A stretch of 38,309 nt of DNA from Oscillospiraceae bacterium. Lineage in GTDB: Bacteria; Bacillota; Clostridia; Oscillospirales; CAG-272. Each line of letters begins with the position of its first letter. Positions within the stretch are counted from its first letter, which is position 1. The notes beneath the pieces are model-generated. The model had not been told where the DNA came from. It made no database searches and saw nothing but the letters and a program-made list of their open reading frames with translations. This document shows, piece after piece, positions 1 through 8,577 of this stretch. The DNA is taken from the NCBI GenBank assembly GCA_015064085.1, contig SVSX01000016.1, positions 1 through 38,309 of the forward strand, in the 5' to 3' direction. A program made the position numbers and the translations under genes.

Positions 1-104
1 TTCGAAGAAATTCAACCTATTAGTGTCTCATTTGCGTTTTTTCTGTCGCAAACGGGATCTTTTTATTTATTCTCGGACTTTTTCGGTCTTGCCAAATGTG
101 ACAG
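1..104 (-). repeat. Left copy of a gene-3'-end dispersed repeat
   Basis: Positions 1-95 are the reverse complement of 34014-34106, with near identity except for a diverged block at about 42-60 and a 2-nt length difference. The core at 79-104 (TTTTTCGGTCTTGCCAAA followed by TGTGACAG) recurs with a few changes at 28677-28703. All three copies lie just downstream of a stop codon and are oriented the same way relative to the upstream gene. The copy is cut by the window edge. No coding content is visible. Confidence 0.8.
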
Positions 105-125
105 CCCCTATTTTAGGGTTATGAC

Positions 126-1793
126 TTAAAAAATGTTCTTGTTAAAGACAACGATTATATATTCCGCGCATTCGATCTCTTCTATGATCTTAACGTCCTT
201 GGGAAGACTGTCCCTGAACTCTCCCATATTAAAGAGATCGTCATATTCGGTCATATCAAGCAGCAGGAAGTAATCCTTTTGACCCTCAACATCGTCGAAC
301 CAGTAGCTCATTGTCTGGTATCTGCGCTTCATAACGACATCGCCCGAGATTTCAACGGTAATAACGTCGACAGCTCCGTCGGATCTGAGGGCGGTCTCGG
401 CAGCATTCCAGAAGGTGGCGTATCCGCGAGTGTACCCCTTTTCAGCAAGAGTATCCGCAACCTTTTGGAGGGAGTCCTCTTTACCGAAATCCTTGTCCAT
501 TTCTTTGATCACCTTCGCGTTCTGAAGTGAAGCGAAGATAAGTAAAAGGGAGAGGAGAACGGCAACTCTGCGACAAGCTCCCTTGTTTCCAAGCAAATGC
601 TTTATAAACACCAGAGACGCGATAATAGAGCTTCCGAGGAAGGGGGTAAGCCGCCAATTCGCGTTCGCGAGACCTCCGCAGATAAATCCGAGCATTATTA
701 CGACCGTCAGCACAAGATGTGTCCAGGCGACGACCTTGGAATATTTGTCGAGATGCTTGTATCTCGCAAAGAGGACAAAGGGAAGAACGAGAATAATAAG
801 CGCCGTAATGATCGAAATAATGAGCATTATCGAGTTCCCCGAGAAGAGCTCCTCGCTGACGTCTATCTCAATACCGAAAAGAGACAGATATCTGCTCGGG
901 AAGAGCAGCGCGTTGTCTACCCAAGCGCTCATAGGTGCCCATTTTGAGTACGCGTCAGCGTACCCCGCGGTGATAGCGCCGTCGTTTGTGAGCTTGTTGA
1001 GCATCACAATACCAATGACCGTACCGATCGCCATAAAAGCGCATATGGCGTATCTTTTCAGTGTCGGCTTGGATATGATGTTATCCGTCTGGAACAGTGT
1101 GTACGCAACTATAGCCGCGGCAACGGGTACGACCGTGAGTCCGATGAGCTGGAAGCCGTCGGTGGCTATTCCCGCGCAAAGCAGGGTGAGCAAAAGGGCA
1201 TATATTGCCGCCTTTATTATGTCCGAGAGCTTCATTCTCGGAAAGTCGCTGAGCTTATCGTAAAGCCTGAACACAAGGTTCAGAAGCAGCATCGTGAAAA
1301 GAATTCCGAGACTGTAATATATAACGTGCTCCCACATTATCTCGCGGAGCTTTACCGAAGCCGAGAGCAGCATCACAAGACAGAAGGTTGCGCCCGAGCT
1401 TACAGAATATCTCCATTTCATCGCTCTGAAGAGCGAGAGTGCCGAAAGAATGAAGATCACTGTGAACACGCACATACTGAGTATCTGCGCCTTCATTGTG
1501 TATCCGAAGATCTTTAGTATAGGAACCATCCACAAGGGTGAGCCGAAGGGAAGGATCGCCGCATATGCAAAATCCTCCGAGAGTATATTGCCCGACTCTA
1601 TCATCACCTGAGCCCAAAGGAGCGAGTCCGAGCAGTCGGAATGGAAATAACCGAGAGCGGGGCCCGTCACGTAATAAAGGAGCGTGCCGAAGCTGAGGAT
1701 GAGAAATACAGGGCTTATGATGATCTCAAAAATATTTCTTGGGGTCGTGAAAAAGACCTTGATGCGTTCCTTTATAGAAGCAGGAGCGGTCAT
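126..1793 (-). CDS. GT-C-type polytopic membrane protein, putative glycosyltransferase
   Basis: A 555-residue protein with about 10-12 hydrophobic helices and a soluble C-terminal tail from roughly residue 440. After the first helix (about 22-44) comes an acidic loop, [12 protein letters not shown], the place where GT-C enzymes (ArnT/PMT-like, using polyprenyl-phosphate sugars) carry catalytic acidic residues. It is the last gene of a minus-strand operon: its ATG overlaps the stop of the flavoprotein gene by 4 nt (ATGA), implying translational coupling. With a GtrA-like protein and a UGM-like flavoprotein upstream, a role in transferring a lipid-linked sugar to an envelope glycan is likely. 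The family call rests on topology and context; donor and acceptor are unknown. A weak CCCTA/TAGGG hairpin follows the stop. Confidence 0.6.
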   Translation of the reverse strand: MTAPASIKERIKVFFTTPRNIFEIIISPVFLILSFGTLLYYVTGPALGYFHSDCSDSLLWAQVMIESGNILSEDFAYAAILPFGSPLWMVPILKIFGYTMKAQILSMCVFTVIFILSALSLFRAMKWRYSVSSGATFCLVMLLSASVKLREIMWEHVIYYSLGILFTMLLLNLVFRLYDKLSDFPRMKLSDIIKAAIYALLLTLLCAGIATDGFQLIGLTVVPVAAAIVAYTLFQTDNIISKPTLKRYAICAFMAIGTVIGIVMLNKLTNDGAITAGYADAYSKWAPMSAWVDNALLFPSRYLSLFGIEIDVSEELFSGNSIMLIISIITALIILVLPFVLFARYKHLDKYSKVVAWTHLVLTVVIMLGFICGGLANANWRLTPFLGSSIIASLVFIKHLLGNKGACRRVAVLLSLLLIFASLQNAKVIKEMDKDFGKEDSLQKVADTLAEKGYTRGYATFWNAAETALRSDGAVDVITVEISGDVVMKRRYQTMSYWFDDVEGQKDYFLLLDMTEYDDLFNMGEFRDSLPKDVKIIEEIECAEYIIVVFNKNIF

Positions 1794-3367
1794 GCTGTTT
1801 TTTCCTCCGAGGTTTTCTGTTCGTGGTATTCCTTTTCGGTGTTGACCGCCCAGACAACGTCCTTGTCGTTGCTTCCGTCAGCTATTGCTCTTACCGCCTC
1901 GATAGCCGTGAGCATAGAGTGGTCCATATTGTTGTATCTGTGCTGACCGTTACGTCCGATGCACCAGAGGTTGTCTATGCCGCTGAGGTAATTCTTGACC
2001 TCGTCGAAATTTTCGTAGCTTCCGAAATAAGCGGGATAAGCCTTTTTGATCTTTATTCTCACGCTGTCGAGAACGTTCTCCTCGGAGATGACACCGATCT
2101 GAGCAAGCTCGGCGGTGGCGAACTTTATGAATTCATCGTCGGGCATATTCCACATCTCGTCGCCCTCTGTGCAGAAATACTCAAGTCCGACCCATACCGT
2201 GTTTTCGAAATCCTTTACCATATAGGGAGACCAGTTGTTGAATATCTGGAGTCTTCCCAGCTTAACCTCTCTCTCCTGAATGTAGATCCAGCAGTCGGGA
2301 ACAACGTTTCCGACAGTCTTTATCTTGGTCTCGTTCTGAATATTGAGCTTATTTACAAGGAGTCCAACAGTAATGAAATCGCGGTAGGGAAGAGCGGAGG
2401 CAGTCTCTCTTACACTTTCGGGTGGAACGTCGCCCATTCCGCAGATAAGATCCTTTACGGGCATACTTGAGAAGTAGTAATCTGCCTCAAATTTCTCCTC
2501 TGTTCCGTTGTGATCGGCAGTGACGGAGAGGATATTCTTGCCGTCTGTTTCGATTTTCTTAGCGCCGCAGTTCATTATGATCTCACCGCCCATTTCGGTG
2601 ACCTTTGCGGCGAGAGCCTCCCAAAGCTGTCCGGGACCCTTCTTGGGGTAAAAATACTGTTCTATAAGCGAGGTCTCGACCTTTGCGCTGTTCTTTTTGA
2701 AGGGCTTTGTTACCGCCGAGATCAGAGCCTTCCAAAGAGAAAGCCCCTTAACACGCTGAGCGCCCCAATCAGCCGAAAGGTTTTTGGGGCTTACACCCCA
2801 GAGCTTGGTCGTGTAATCCTCAAAGAACATCTCGTAAAGCGGACGTCCGAAGCGGTTTATGTAGAAATTCTCGAGGTTGTCCTCGGGGAGCTTGTGTACG
2901 CAGGACCAAAGATATCCAAATCCCGCGCGCATTGTGTTCTTGAAGCCCATATTCTTGAAGGTCTCACCGCTCATAGAGATCGGGTACTTAAAGAATTTTT
3001 TGAGGAAGTATATTCTCGAGACCCTGTTTCTGAGAAGCATAACGATCTCGTCGGTCTCGGGGTCAGGACCTTCCTTTGCGATAGGCTTTTCGTTGCCGAG
3101 AATGATATCGTCCTTCGAGGGCTTTGCCTGAAGGGGCATAAGCTCCTGCCAGAGGGCGTTGACCTCATCGTTCTTGGAGAAGAAGCGGTGACCGCCGATG
3201 TCTATTCTGTTTCCGTTGTGCTCGGCTGTTCTCGAAATTCCGCCGATAACGTCGCTTTCCTCGATGACGATAGGTTTGATGTCTGTATTTTTCAGAAGCT
3301 CATACGCCGCTGTGAGTCCCGCAGGACCTGCGCCGATTATAAGAGCCTTTTTAGAATTGTTTTCCAT
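1790..3367 (-). CDS. FAD-dependent oxidoreductase, UDP-galactopyranose-mutase / protoporphyrinogen-oxidase-like
   Basis: A 525-residue flavoprotein. The N-terminal Rossmann motif GAGPAGL begins at residue 12, followed by an acidic end of strand 2 ([10 protein letters not shown]) and a GGHRFF motif at 58-63, as in amine-oxidase-fold proteins of the UGM/PPOX group that handle nucleotide sugars or lipid-linked intermediates. It lies between a GtrA-family gene (15-nt gap) and a GT-C-like gene (4-nt overlap), so a role in envelope sugar modification fits better than haem synthesis. At 525 residues it is longer than classical bacterial UGM (about 370-390), so plain UDP-galactopyranose mutase activity should not be assumed. 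Start ATG at 3367 has AGGAG upstream. Confidence 0.75.
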   Translation of the reverse strand: MENNSKKALIIGAGPAGLTAAYELLKNTDIKPIVIEESDVIGGISRTAEHNGNRIDIGGHRFFSKNDEVNALWQELMPLQAKPSKDDIILGNEKPIAKEGPDPETDEIVMLLRNRVSRIYFLKKFFKYPISMSGETFKNMGFKNTMRAGFGYLWSCVHKLPEDNLENFYINRFGRPLYEMFFEDYTTKLWGVSPKNLSADWGAQRVKGLSLWKALISAVTKPFKKNSAKVETSLIEQYFYPKKGPGQLWEALAAKVTEMGGEIIMNCGAKKIETDGKNILSVTADHNGTEEKFEADYYFSSMPVKDLICGMGDVPPESVRETASALPYRDFITVGLLVNKLNIQNETKIKTVGNVVPDCWIYIQEREVKLGRLQIFNNWSPYMVKDFENTVWVGLEYFCTEGDEMWNMPDDEFIKFATAELAQIGVISEENVLDSVRIKIKKAYPAYFGSYENFDEVKNYLSGIDNLWCIGRNGQHRYNNMDHSMLTAIEAVRAIADGSNDKDVVWAVNTEKEYHEQKTSEEKTA

Positions 3368-3382
3368 TGTAATTCTCCTGTA

Positions 3383-3853
3383 TTATTTTCCGTGATAAAC
3401 GAATATTTTTCTGCCGAGGTAGTTCCAAATGAGGACAACACCCTTTACGAACATATTGAGAACGAGATACCATATTCCGTCCTTGCTTACAAAGATCATA
3501 CCAAGGTGCATAAGTCCTTGCGTGAGGAGGTAACCGATCACGCCGACGGCGGCGTATATCAGAAAAGCCTTGAGACTTTTGCTCTTGTTCTTTTGCTCGT
3601 GAGTGGTGAAAACTACGAGAGATGACAGCAGATAGTTAACGATAAGTCCTGCCACGAAGCCTGCCGTGACAGAGCAGGTAAGGGGAAATCCCGTGTTTTT
3701 ACCGTCAAAAACGAACTCTGTAAAGAGCCAGAGAACGCCCATGTCGATAAGTGCCGAGATACCGCCGACAACAGCATAACGCAAAAATTCAAAGATAAGA
3801 CTTTTCTTTGAGCTTGCGGCAGTGTTATTCTCGTGGTTTGAGTTTGTTGCCAT
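3383..3853 (-). CDS. GtrA family membrane protein
   Basis: A 156-residue protein with four predicted helices. The motif FLRYAVVGGISALIDMGVLW at about residues 24-43 is characteristic of GtrA/DPMS-like proteins, proposed to flip or carry polyprenyl-phosphate-linked sugars across the membrane. A hydrophilic basic stretch (HEQKNKSKS) separates helices 2 and 3, and the C-terminus reads YLGRKIFVY, typical of the family. It is the first gene of the minus-strand operon ending at 126, preceded by AAGGAGG with good spacing and by the promoter at 3915-3943. Its order before a flavoprotein and a GT-C protein supports lipid-linked sugar handling. Confidence 0.85.
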   Translation of the reverse strand: MATNSNHENNTAASSKKSLIFEFLRYAVVGGISALIDMGVLWLFTEFVFDGKNTGFPLTCSVTAGFVAGLIVNYLLSSLVVFTTHEQKNKSKSLKAFLIYAAVGVIGYLLTQGLMHLGMIFVSKDGIWYLVLNMFVKGVVLIWNYLGRKIFVYHGK

Positions 3854-3914
3854 AGAGCCTCCTTAAAAATAGAAAAAAGAATGAAATATACCCTTATTTT
3901 CTTTCATAAAGATA

Positions 3915-3943
3915 ATTATACACCATATTATCCAAAAAGTAAA
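3915..3943 (-). promoter_or_regulatory. Sigma-A promoter of the GtrA operon
   Basis: Reading the minus strand, TTTACT (3938-3943) is separated by 17 nt from a perfect TATAAT (3915-3920). The start codon lies about 60 nt downstream. The rest of the 240-nt gap to the divergent gene at 4094 is AT-rich, with the small ORF, palindrome and plus-strand promoter listed separately. Confidence 0.65.
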
Positions 3944-3983
3944 GGGCTTTTGGAAATTTATATGAATATTGAAGGAAATATTT

Positions 3984-4097
3984 ATGCTTAAAGAGATAAG
4001 AATAGGAAATATTACATATTTGAATGGAATAATTCCATTTACATTTTTTTATGTAAGAGATAAAATAAAAGAAAAAGCGAAAGGAGTTTTTTTATGA
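3984..4097 (+). CDS. Possible 37-residue small ORF upstream of the oxidoreductase (doubtful)
   Basis: An ATG at 3984, preceded by GAAGGA at a 7-8 nt spacing, opens a 37-codon frame whose TGA overlaps the ATG of the next gene (ATGA). The peptide starts MLKEIRIGNITYLNG and is hydrophobic in the middle and basic towards the end. Against it: the best promoter for the downstream gene (4038-4066) and the palindrome at 4023-4039 lie inside the frame, and the region is AT-rich enough to give open frames by chance. A leader peptide or decayed gene fragment is possible. Confidence 0.2.
   Translation: MLKEIRIGNITYLNGIIPFTFFYVRDKIKEKAKGVFL
4023..4066 (+). promoter_or_regulatory. Promoter with adjoining 17-nt palindromic operator candidate
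   Basis: TTTACA (4038-4043), 17 nt, TAAAAT (4061-4066) forms a good sigma-A promoter for the gene at 4094. A palindrome, AATGGAAT-A-ATTCCATT (4023-4039), lies immediately upstream and overlaps the first two bases of the -35. That is a typical place for a dimeric repressor or activator. No regulator gene is adjacent, so the binding protein is unknown. Confidence 0.55.
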
Positions 4098-5368
4098 AGA
4101 TAAGAATAGGTGTATTGGGAGCTTACCGCGGCAACAGTATGATAAAATACTGCAAGTGTGCCGACAATGCCGAGATCGTTGCGATATGCGACAAAAATCC
4201 CGAGGTCCTTGATGACCAGAAGAAAAGATCCGAGGGGTATGATATAACCTTTTACGACAATTTTGAGGAATTTATCAAGCACGATATGGATGCTGTGGTT
4301 CTCGCGAACTACGCAAATCAGCATGCTCCCTTTGCGATAAGAGCGATGAAGGAGGGAAAGCACGTTTTTTCCGAGGTCCTTCCCGTGCAGACTCTTAAGG
4401 AGGCTGTGGAGCTTATCGAGACGGTGGAAGAGACAGGAAAGATATACGCTTACGGCGAGAATTACTGCTATATGCCCGCTCCAAGAGAGATGAAGAAGCT
4501 CTACAGAGAGGGAAAGATCGGTGAGTTTGAATACGGAGAATGTGAGTACGTTCACAACTGTGAGCCGATATGGCCTTCAATAACCTACGGTGAGAGAGAC
4601 CATTGGCGTAACAGAATGTATTCGACCTTTTACTGCACCCACTCTCTCGGTCCGATAATTCACGCTACGGGACTCAGACCTGTTTCGGTAATAGGATTCG
4701 AAGGACCGAACAACCAGCGCAATCTCAGAACGGGATGCTGTGCGGGACAGTTCGGAATAGAGATGGTGACCCTTGAGAACGGCGGGATCATAAAGAGTAT
4801 TCACGGCGGTCTTTACGAGAATTCCATCTGGTACTCTATGTACGGCGGAAAGGGAAGAATGGAGAGCGCGAGAGAAGGAACTTCGGCGGGTAATGAGAAG
4901 CATATCTACGTAAAATGCGACGAGTACTCGGGTGAGTACGCAAAGAGACCCACCGAGAGCTACGACCCGAAGGGTGAGCTTGATAAATACACGGCTGATT
5001 TCGGTCACGGAGGCTCGGACTTCTATTCGATGTGGAACTTTGTTGAGAAGATAAAGGGCAACCCCCAAGCCGATACTGTAGACGTTTACGAGGCGCTTGA
5101 TATGTTCCTGCCCGGTATGTTCGCGTACCGTTCGATACTGAACGGAAATATATCTATGGCTATCCCAAATCTCAGAAATAAGGAAGAGCGCGAAAAATGG
5201 AGAAACGATACCGCTTGTACCGACCCCGAGACGGCGGGAGATATGCTCCTTCCCATGAGCGCCAAGGGTGACGTTTACATAGAGGATGCCGTCTATGAGA
5301 GAATGGCGGACATCTGGGAGAGGGAAAAGGAAGAAAAAAGAAAAAAGGAAACAGAGACTAAGAAATAA
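4094..5368 (+). CDS. Gfo/Idh/MocA family oxidoreductase
   Basis: A 424-residue protein with an N-terminal NAD-binding Rossmann half (IRIGVLGAYRGNSM, residues 3-16) and a C-terminal Gfo/Idh substrate domain. Where the family normally has EKP (lysine in catalysis), this protein has SEVLP (93-97). The lysine is therefore absent, as I recall also for GH109-type NAD-dependent glycosidases that carry EVP; that comparison is from memory. A later TFYCTHSLGPI segment around residue 180 supplies a histidine at the usual catalytic region. AAGGAG lies 7 nt upstream of the ATG. Its stop overlaps the start of the transporter gene (TAATG), suggesting that the product or substrate is moved by that transporter. 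It may act on a sugar or glycoside; the substrate is not identifiable. Confidence 0.8.
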   Translation: MKIRIGVLGAYRGNSMIKYCKCADNAEIVAICDKNPEVLDDQKKRSEGYDITFYDNFEEFIKHDMDAVVLANYANQHAPFAIRAMKEGKHVFSEVLPVQTLKEAVELIETVEETGKIYAYGENYCYMPAPREMKKLYREGKIGEFEYGECEYVHNCEPIWPSITYGERDHWRNRMYSTFYCTHSLGPIIHATGLRPVSVIGFEGPNNQRNLRTGCCAGQFGIEMVTLENGGIIKSIHGGLYENSIWYSMYGGKGRMESAREGTSAGNEKHIYVKCDEYSGEYAKRPTESYDPKGELDKYTADFGHGGSDFYSMWNFVEKIKGNPQADTVDVYEALDMFLPGMFAYRSILNGNISMAIPNLRNKEEREKWRNDTACTDPETAGDMLLPMSAKGDVYIEDAVYERMADIWEREKEEKRKKETETKK

Positions 5369-6219
5369 TGCTATATTACACTTTGATAATAATATCAACG
5401 GTACTTTTTTCCCTGCAATTTTTCTTTAACCAAAGGTTTCAGCAGGAAAACGGAACAGATATCAAGGCAACCCTTACTTTTTCGTTTTATAAAAGTATTG
5501 TCGCGCTTATAATAATGCTTATAATAAGCGGGTTCTCGGTAAATCTCTCACCCTTCAGCCTCGCAATGGCGCTTATATATTCGGTATCGGGATTTCTGAT
5601 GACCTATTTCAGCCTGAAGGCATTCTCCGTGGCGAATCTTTCGGTATATTCGGTATTTTCTATGCTTGGCGGAATGATCCTTCCGTTCTTTCTCGGTGTC
5701 GCGTTTTACGATGAGGAGCTGAATCTCTTCAAGATCATCTGCTGTTTCCTTATCGTATGCTCGATACTGCTTAATATCAAAAGCGGAAGCAAAGACAAAA
5801 AGGCGGTATTTTACTATATGGCGGTCTTTGTGCTCAACGGTATGGCGGGAGTTATCTCCAAGATACATCAGTCATCGGCGCTGCCCCACGCAAACAGCTC
5901 CGAGTTTATGGCGCAGACCTCCCTTATTTCCGCTGTGATATGCGGTATATGGCTGCTTATAAGCTACAGAAAAATACCGCTTGTGTCACCGAAGAGCTTT
6001 CTTTACGTGTCGGGCTCGGGTCTGTTTAACGGAGTGGGAAATCTCTTTTTGCTCATATCACTGGCGGTGCTTCCCGCATCGGTCCAGTATCCCCTCGTCA
6101 CAGGCGGTGTTATGGTCTTCTCGGCTGTGATCAGCACTGTGAGAAAGGAAAAGCTTACAAAGCGAGAGTACCTCGCCACGGCTGTCGCCTTCCTCGCGTC
6201 GGTGCTAATTGCCCTTTAA
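5368..6219 (+). CDS. EamA/DMT-superfamily transporter
   Basis: A 283-residue protein with about ten hydrophobic helices in two halves, the size and layout of drug/metabolite-transporter superfamily members with duplicated EamA domains. A short polar loop (SGSKDKKAV, about residues 139-147) joins the halves, and a terminal KEKLTKREY segment precedes the last helix. The ATG overlaps the preceding TAA by one base and no strong Shine-Dalgarno is visible, so translation is probably coupled to the oxidoreductase. The substrate is unknown; operon logic suggests a sugar-related metabolite. No clear terminator follows before the next promoter. Confidence 0.8.
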   Translation: MLYYTLIIISTVLFSLQFFFNQRFQQENGTDIKATLTFSFYKSIVALIIMLIISGFSVNLSPFSLAMALIYSVSGFLMTYFSLKAFSVANLSVYSVFSMLGGMILPFFLGVAFYDEELNLFKIICCFLIVCSILLNIKSGSKDKKAVFYYMAVFVLNGMAGVISKIHQSSALPHANSSEFMAQTSLISAVICGIWLLISYRKIPLVSPKSFLYVSGSGLFNGVGNLFLLISLAVLPASVQYPLVTGGVMVFSAVISTVRKEKLTKREYLATAVAFLASVLIAL

Positions 6220-6238
6220 AATATTTTTTAAAAGCTAC

Positions 6239-6267
6239 TTGTATTCCAAAAGAACTTGTGATATAAT
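6239..6267 (+). promoter_or_regulatory. Extended -10 sigma-A promoter of the MATE gene
   Basis: TTGTAT (6239-6244), 17 nt, TATAAT (6262-6267), with TG at 6259-6260 making an extended -10. The MATE start codon follows about 35 nt after the predicted transcription start. Confidence 0.7.
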
Positions 6268-6307
6268 TGTCCCGTTGATTTTATTACAATAGCTTTGAGG
6301 GTTTAAA

Positions 6308-7684
6308 ATGTCCGTAACAGTAAAAAGCAGAGAAATAAATATGACCGAAGGACCTTTCCTCGGTAAGATAGTTTCCTTTTCCATACCCGTGCTTCTGACT
6401 GCGCTTTTGCAGCAATTATATCATTCACTCGACCTTATGGTGGTAGGAAAGTACGCATCCGATACCGCACTTGCGGCTGTGGGAAGCGTAGGATCTTTGA
6501 ACAGCCTTGTTACCGCCCTGTTTATGGGTCTTTCTGTTGGCGCGGGAGTCGTTGCCGCTCAAAGGATCGGAGCGGGAAGATCGGATCAGGTATCAAAGGT
6601 AGTGCATAGCTCGGCGCTCCTTGCGCTGATACTTGGAAGCATTATAGCTGTTATCGGAATGGCACTGTCCCGAGTCCTTCTTGTTATGACAGATGCGCCG
6701 CCCGAGGTGTTAGATCAGGCAACGGTGTATATGCAGGTTATCTTTCTCGGAACTCCCGCAACTATGCTCTATAACTATATGGCGTCTATATTGCGCTCGG
6801 CGGGAGACAGCCGACGTCCGCTCTATTTTCTGCTTATTTCGGGAGCTGTGAAGGTAGTGATGAACTTTTTGTTTGTCAGACTCTTTCATTGGGACGTGGC
6901 GGGTGTGTCACTTGCCACCACCCTTGCGTATTATCTTTCTGCTATAATGATCGTCATTTATATGATGAAGCAGAGCGGATATCTTCATTTTTCCTTCCGT
7001 AAGCTCTCTTTGGACGGAAAAATAGTCAAGCAGATCCTCATTATAGGTGTTCCCTCGGGTATTCAAAGCTCACTTTTCAGTCTTTCAAATGTGGTCATTC
7101 AGTCCTCCGTCAATTCCTTCGGCGAGTTTGCCATAGCGGGAAGCTCGGTTGCAGATAATCTTGGAACGTACGTTTACTACGGAAGTAACTCGATATATCA
7201 GGCAGTGCTTACCTTTGTCGGACAGAATATGGGCGCGAGACGATACGACAATATCAAGAAGGTCGTGCTTTGGGGATTATTCCTCGGAGTTACGGTGAAC
7301 CTTGCTCTCGGCGGAGTGCTTCTTCTGTTCAAGTCATTCTTTGTAGGACTTTTGATAGACGATACCTCGATCACACGGGATTTTGCGTATCAGAGAATGT
7401 TCCTTGAGCTTCCTCTCTATTTCCTTTGCGGTATTATGGAGGTCTTCAGCGGCGCTCTGCGCGGAATGGGCAAATCGGTAACGAACACGGTGGTGTCGCT
7501 GATCGGCTCTTGCGCCTTCCGAATCCTTTGGGTCAATACGATATTCATATTCGTTGAGCGCAATATCGGTTGGGTATTTATCTCAAAGCCTATATCCTGG
7601 CTCTTGGTGGCGGCATTCAACGGTCTGTTTTTCCTGCTTTACTATCGCAAATGTGTGCGGGAAGATCAAAACAATATTATATAA
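6308..7684 (+). CDS. MATE family multidrug/metabolite efflux transporter
   Basis: A 458-residue membrane protein with twelve predicted helices in two six-helix halves, the expected length for MATE transporters. Family-typical stretches are visible: FSIPVLLTALLQQLYHSLD near the start (helix 1), LMVVGKYASDTALAAVGSVG in helix 2, and GALRGMGKSVTNTVVSLIG in the second half. MATE proteins exchange Na+ or H+ for organic substrates. GAGG lies 7 nt before the ATG. The gene has its own promoter and ends at a strong bidirectional terminator, so it is probably monocistronic. The substrate is unknown. Confidence 0.9.
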   Translation: MSVTVKSREINMTEGPFLGKIVSFSIPVLLTALLQQLYHSLDLMVVGKYASDTALAAVGSVGSLNSLVTALFMGLSVGAGVVAAQRIGAGRSDQVSKVVHSSALLALILGSIIAVIGMALSRVLLVMTDAPPEVLDQATVYMQVIFLGTPATMLYNYMASILRSAGDSRRPLYFLLISGAVKVVMNFLFVRLFHWDVAGVSLATTLAYYLSAIMIVIYMMKQSGYLHFSFRKLSLDGKIVKQILIIGVPSGIQSSLFSLSNVVIQSSVNSFGEFAIAGSSVADNLGTYVYYGSNSIYQAVLTFVGQNMGARRYDNIKKVVLWGLFLGVTVNLALGGVLLLFKSFFVGLLIDDTSITRDFAYQRMFLELPLYFLCGIMEVFSGALRGMGKSVTNTVVSLIGSCAFRILWVNTIFIFVERNIGWVFISKPISWLLVAAFNGLFFLLYYRKCVREDQNNII

Positions 7685-7690
7685 AAATAC

Positions 7691-7742
7691 CCCCGATATA
7701 GCGGATGTCCTTGACGGATACAGCCTTATATCGGGGATTTTT
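7691..7742. terminator. Bidirectional intrinsic terminator between convergent genes
   Basis: CCCCGATATA (7691-7700) pairs with TATATCGGGG (7727-7736). It is followed by ATTTTTT on the plus strand and preceded by AAAAATA, which gives a U-tract on the minus strand. It serves both the MATE gene and the GRE-activase operon. Confidence 0.85.
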
Positions 7743-8575
7743 TATCTTTTAAGATACTCGTAAAGCTCGTTTATATGCTCCTTTGAGGGAACGTCGAATA
7801 TCATCGGCTCTTTTCCTATGGCGAGAGATTTGCCTTCACCCATTCTGTGATAGGGAAGGAGCTCGGTTTTCTTCGGATCGCCGTGCCTTGCGAAAAATTC
7901 CTTCATTGCCAACATATTTTCCCTTGTGTCGTTTACAGAGGGAATTACGGGAACGCGTATGAACACGGGGATATCCTTCTCAAGAAGTTTTGCGAGATTT
8001 TCGAGAATAAGGACGTTGTCCACACCTACGTATTTTTTGTGGATCTCGCTGTCCATTGCCTTGAGGTCATAGAGGAACAGATCGGTATAGGGCAGTATTC
8101 TCTCGAAGACCTGCCATTTGTGGTGTCCTGCCGTGTCAACAGCGGTGTGGATACCGTTATCCTTGCATCTTTTCAGTATCTCCACAAGAAAATCTGTCTG
8201 TAGCATAGCCTCGCCGCCCGAAAAAGTCACGCCGCCTCCCGAGGTCTCATAGAATTTTTTGTCCTTGAGTATCTCGGAAAGCACCTCGTCGGGGGTGTAT
8301 TCCTTTCCGCATACCCTTCTCGCTTCTGCGGGGCAGTATATTTCGCAGCGTCCGCAAAGATCGCAGGAGGCAAGAGCGTTCGGGCAGACCTCGCGGCATT
8401 TTCCGCAGGACGTGCATTTATCACTGTGGAACATAAGCTGACTTTTGGGACTCTGGCTTTCGGGATTGTGACACCAGGCGCACCGCAGATTACAGCCCTT
8501 GAAAAAGACCGTCGTGCGTATCCCAGGTCCGTCGGAAAAGGAGCAGCGTTGGATATCAAAAATTGTTGCTTTCAT
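7742..8575 (-). CDS. Glycyl-radical enzyme activating protein (radical SAM)
   Basis: A 277-residue radical-SAM activase. The CxxxCxxC cluster motif is GCNLRCAWC at residues 27-35 (C28, C32, C35), with the GRE-activase signature SDGPGIRTTVFFKG just before it. A ferredoxin-like insert follows at about residues 54-86 with two CxxCxxCxxxC sets (CTSCGKCREVC and CDLCGRCEIYC). This insert marks activases of non-PFL GREs rather than PflA itself. GGGVTFSGGE near residue 114 is the SAM-contacting segment. The ATG lies 2 nt after the GRE stop, with GAAGGA inside the GRE's last codons, so the two are co-expressed. It is predicted to install the radical on Gly726 of the neighbouring enzyme. Confidence 0.95.
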   Translation of the reverse strand: MKATIFDIQRCSFSDGPGIRTTVFFKGCNLRCAWCHNPESQSPKSQLMFHSDKCTSCGKCREVCPNALASCDLCGRCEIYCPAEARRVCGKEYTPDEVLSEILKDKKFYETSGGGVTFSGGEAMLQTDFLVEILKRCKDNGIHTAVDTAGHHKWQVFERILPYTDLFLYDLKAMDSEIHKKYVGVDNVLILENLAKLLEKDIPVFIRVPVIPSVNDTRENMLAMKEFFARHGDPKKTELLPYHRMGEGKSLAIGKEPMIFDVPSKEHINELYEYLKR

Positions 8576-8577
8576 AA

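Noticed and set aside
1790-3367. Protoporphyrinogen oxidase (haem synthesis)
   Set aside because: The fold is shared, but there are no haem genes nearby and both neighbours are envelope-glycan proteins.
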